Below, one piece after another: positions 5,576 to 6,011 of a DNA stretch of 6,011 nt. The notes under the pieces were generated by a model. The model ran no database searches. It had not been told where the DNA came from and was given only the letters and a program-made list of their open reading frames with translations. Location of the stretch: positions 2,539-8,549 of the forward strand of contig DOHD01000086.1 of assembly GCA_003535455.1 (NCBI GenBank). The letters are read 5' to 3'. A program made the translations under genes and the position numbers. Each line of letters starts with the position of its first letter. Position 1 is the first letter of the stretch. This stretch comes from Acidimicrobium sp. Lineage in GTDB: Bacteria; Actinomycetota; Acidimicrobiia; Acidimicrobiales; Ilumatobacteraceae.

Positions 5576-6011
5576 TTTTTCAGGTCGACTGGTTAACCAG
5601 GCACCGAAGGTAACGATGAGCATTCCAAGAATCGACAGCAGTAAAATTTTTTCATCGTTGAAAAAGACGCCAAGAAACGTGCCGACGATTGGCGTGAAAT
5701 AGGTTGGGATCATCGCGCGTACCGGACCGGTGCGCTTTAGCAATGTGCCGAAGAGCAAGAAAGCGATTCCTGAACCAAGTGCCCCGAGAACGATTGTCGC
5801 GCCAATCATGCTTAAAGAAAAAGTGGCACGAGTCATGGCAACTAGTCCAAGTGGTGCCGAGATAACGGTCGAAATTGCGACGACCCGCAGCATCAGTGAA
5901 GCCGGTGAGTAGATCGCTTGCAGTGGTCGCGCGATATTCAGACCGACGGCATAACACAGCAGTGCCAGCACCAGATAGATAATTCCTTTAAGGTCGGCGG
6001 AACTTCCTTCT
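5552..6011 (-). CDS. EamA/DMT-superfamily transporter, C-terminal half (5' end beyond window)
   Basis: The frame stays open to the right edge, so the gene begins outside the window; the in-frame GTG at 5971 lies inside a membrane helix and is not the start. The 152 visible residues form one EamA repeat of five membrane helices, near residues 9-30, 38-60, 64-88, 101-117 and 121-139. They open with DLKGIIYLVLALLCYAVGLN, the normal entry to the second repeat after the cytoplasmic linker. LGALGSGIAFLLFGTLLKRTG (75-95) and a final helix ending in GAWLTSRPEK are typical, and the TPIVGTFLGVFFNDEKI stretch (106-122) matches the family's 'P...a...g...l.E' region. Family members are inner-membrane drug/metabolite or amino-acid exporters with two such repeats and about 290-310 residues; the substrate cannot be predicted. 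No link to the glycan genes is visible beyond adjacency. Confidence 0.85.
   Translation of the reverse strand, partial: EGSSADLKGIIYLVLALLCYAVGLNIARPLQAIYSPASLMLRVVAISTVISAPLGLVAMTRATFSLSMIGATIVLGALGSGIAFLLFGTLLKRTGPVRAMIPTYFTPIVGTFLGVFFNDEKILLLSILGMLIVTFGAWLTSRPEKLSQQAQI
5589..5600. repeat. 12-bp perfect palindrome CTGGTTAACCAG
   Basis: This self-complementary sequence lies inside the 3' end of the EamA-family gene, 14 bp past the stop of the convergent membrane-protein gene. It has no loop and no following T-run, so it is a poor intrinsic terminator. It could be a protein-binding site or chance. Confidence 0.3.

Noticed and set aside
5573..5612. Intrinsic terminator near the convergent junction (TTTTT at 5576-5580 and the CTGGTTAACCAG palindrome)
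   Set aside because: On the plus strand the T-run precedes the palindrome instead of following it, the palindrome has no loop, and on the minus strand the palindrome is followed by an A-run rather than a T-run.
5652..5957. 101-residue minus-strand open frame overlapping the EamA gene
   Set aside because: Its composition (many Arg, His, Phe) is that of a shadow frame, while the overlapping frame encodes a clear membrane-transporter repeat.
5552..5971. GTG at 5971 as the start of a short 139-residue transporter
   Set aside because: The frame continues to the right edge with sequence typical of the linker and first helix of the second EamA repeat.

Overview
The window looks like a chromosomal fragment of a bacterium with a compact genome, carrying part of a cell-surface polysaccharide or glycolipid assembly locus. 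By eye the base composition is somewhat below 50% GC. GTG starts, almost no intergenic DNA and weak Shine-Dalgarno signals with possible leaderless starts would suit a streamlined aquatic actinobacterium. That placement is inference only: no rRNA, tRNA or clade-specific marker is present.

Layout, left to right: (1) 1-1368 (+), the C-terminal 455 residues of a large polytopic membrane protein cut by the left edge; (2) 1365-2282 (-), an extended-SDR nucleotide-sugar epimerase/dehydratase, apparently starting at a non-canonical ATT codon; (3) 2291-3316 (-), a GT2-family polyprenyl-phosphate glycosyltransferase of the DPM1/ArnC/GtrB type with two C-terminal membrane helices; (4) 3329-5575 (+), a complete 748-residue polytopic membrane protein that is a clear paralogue of the first; (5) 5552-6011 (-), the C-terminal half of an EamA/DMT-family transporter cut by the right edge. 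Genes 1 and 2 converge with a 4-bp overlap, 3 and 2 form an operon, 3 and 4 diverge across 12-39 bp depending on the start of gene 3, and 4 and 5 converge with a 24-bp overlap. No stretch near 300 bp lacks a gene, and I see no RNA gene, CRISPR array, insertion sequence or convincing intrinsic terminator.

Proposed cooperation (inference): the SDR enzyme makes a modified NDP-sugar. The GT2 enzyme transfers a sugar to a polyprenyl-phosphate carrier on the cytoplasmic face. After flipping, one or both large membrane proteins, whose architecture resembles GT-C glycosyltransferases, use the lipid-linked sugar outside the membrane. The paralogue pair shares signatures I cannot assign to a named family (P-x-LNSGS-x2-A-x-LLR-x-SRS, K-[VI]-SH, F-[VL]-HS, and a C-terminal ASN...RR...LQS domain). 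This pair is the most interesting content of the window. The EamA transporter is probably unrelated to the surface-glycan genes.
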